Below are positions 6,335-6,506 of a stretch of 6,506 nt of DNA, piece by piece. Made by a program: the position numbers and the translations under genes. Location: contig JBFFGE010000229.1 of NCBI GenBank assembly GCA_041557595.1, forward strand, positions 1 to 6,506, read 5' to 3'. A model generated the notes under the pieces. It had not been told where the DNA came from. It saw nothing but the letters and a program-made list of their open reading frames with translations, and searched no databases. Position 1 is the first letter of the stretch; each line of letters begins with the position of its first letter. The stretch comes from JAOTYV01 sp041557595 (GTDB taxonomy: Bacteria; Pseudomonadota; Alphaproteobacteria; UBA8366).

Positions 6335-6363
6335 GATATAGGCCGGTGGCGCCGCCGGGCCAA
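6335..6363 (-). promoter_or_regulatory. Candidate rlmN promoter giving a (near-)leaderless mRNA
   Basis: On the minus strand TTGGCC (6363-6358) and TATATC (6340-6335, 4/6 match to TATAAT) are separated by exactly 17 bases of very GC-rich spacer. Only nine bases lie between the -10 and the ATG at 6325, so transcription would begin within a few bases of, or at, the start codon. This fits the absence of a Shine-Dalgarno; the bases before the ATG on the coding strand read CATCCTCCGC. Confidence 0.45.
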
Positions 6364-6446
6364 TGGTTTTCCGGGGTAGTGTCTGGCCGGATCGCGAGGG
6401 TGATTGCGGTGTGCGAGACGTCAGCGCAGTCCGTCGACGGCACCAG

Positions 6447-6492
6447 ATCAACCTGCCTTTAATTGGAATCAATTAAAGGCAGAAAAGTTGAT
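6447..6492. repeat. Long AT-rich palindrome upstream of rlmN
   Basis: CTGCCTTTAATTG (6453-6465) and CAATTAAAGGCAG (6470-6482) form a perfect 13-bp inverted repeat around a 4-base loop GAAT. Outside it ATCAAC (6447-6452) pairs with GTTGAT (6487-6492) across a 4-A bulge (6483-6486), for 19 pairs in total. No T-run follows the stem on either strand, so it is not a canonical intrinsic terminator. It could be a hairpin at the end of a gene lying to the right, an operator, or a mobile-element remnant. The apex contains GAATC, a GANTC site of the kind methylated by CcrM in alphaproteobacteria. Confidence 0.65.
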
Positions 6493-6506
6493 TAATTCGA
6501 AAAAGA

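Noticed and set aside
5072..6379. 435-codon open frame on the plus strand opposite rlmN and the argG start
   Set aside because: It is the complement of rlmN, whose radical-SAM motifs and catalytic cysteines are clear. The plus-strand translation is arginine/histidine-rich with no recognisable domain, typical of antisense frames in GC-rich DNA.
6326..6472. Upstream extension of rlmN to an ATG at 6472
   Set aside because: It would translate the promoter and part of the palindrome, and the extra residues do not resemble RlmN.

Overview
The window reads as chromosomal DNA of a GC-rich alphaproteobacterium. The support is family resemblance of the housekeeping proteins (FolD, ArgG, RlmN, YggT, NnrU-family and DUF3253 proteins), the yggT/folD arrangement, and an intergenic two-hairpin repeat that resembles a small repeat I recall from Rhizobiales (Bradyrhizobium-like) genomes. 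I cannot place it below class with confidence. No database search was possible, so every family call comes from motifs recognised by eye.

Layout. 1-918 (+) is the C-terminal part of a large serine recombinase that enters from the left edge. 919-1118 is non-coding and ends in AT-rich sequence next to the 3' end of a minus-strand tRNA-Ala(CGC) at 1119-1194. The tRNA has a convincing promoter and a short hairpin leader. A back-to-back plus-strand promoter candidate leads into yggT (1355-1636). A 42-codon remnant resembling DUF167 follows, then folD (1765-2658). folD meets the minus-strand DUF3253 gene (2655-2966) tail to tail, with the two stop codons overlapping. A divergent spacer leads to an NnrU-family membrane protein gene (3072-3764, +). 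A roughly 100-bp two-hairpin repeat, flanked by a 7-bp direct repeat, separates it from the convergent argG (3871-5100, -), and its edge overlaps the argG stop codon. rlmN (5189-6325, -) lies just upstream of argG, with an argG promoter candidate in the 88-bp gap. The right edge holds a long AT-rich palindrome.

Functions. folD feeds one-carbon folate metabolism, argG makes argininosuccinate for arginine synthesis, and rlmN methylates 23S rRNA and tRNA adenines. These are unrelated core functions that share a neighbourhood. The only mobile-element content is the recombinase fragment next to the tRNA and the small intergenic repeat.

I found no evidence of a new multi-gene system. The points most worth a second look are the repeat insertion at the argG stop codon, the DUF167 remnant, the apparently leaderless promoters of rlmN and the nnrU-like gene, the palindrome at the right edge, and the recombinase/tRNA junction.
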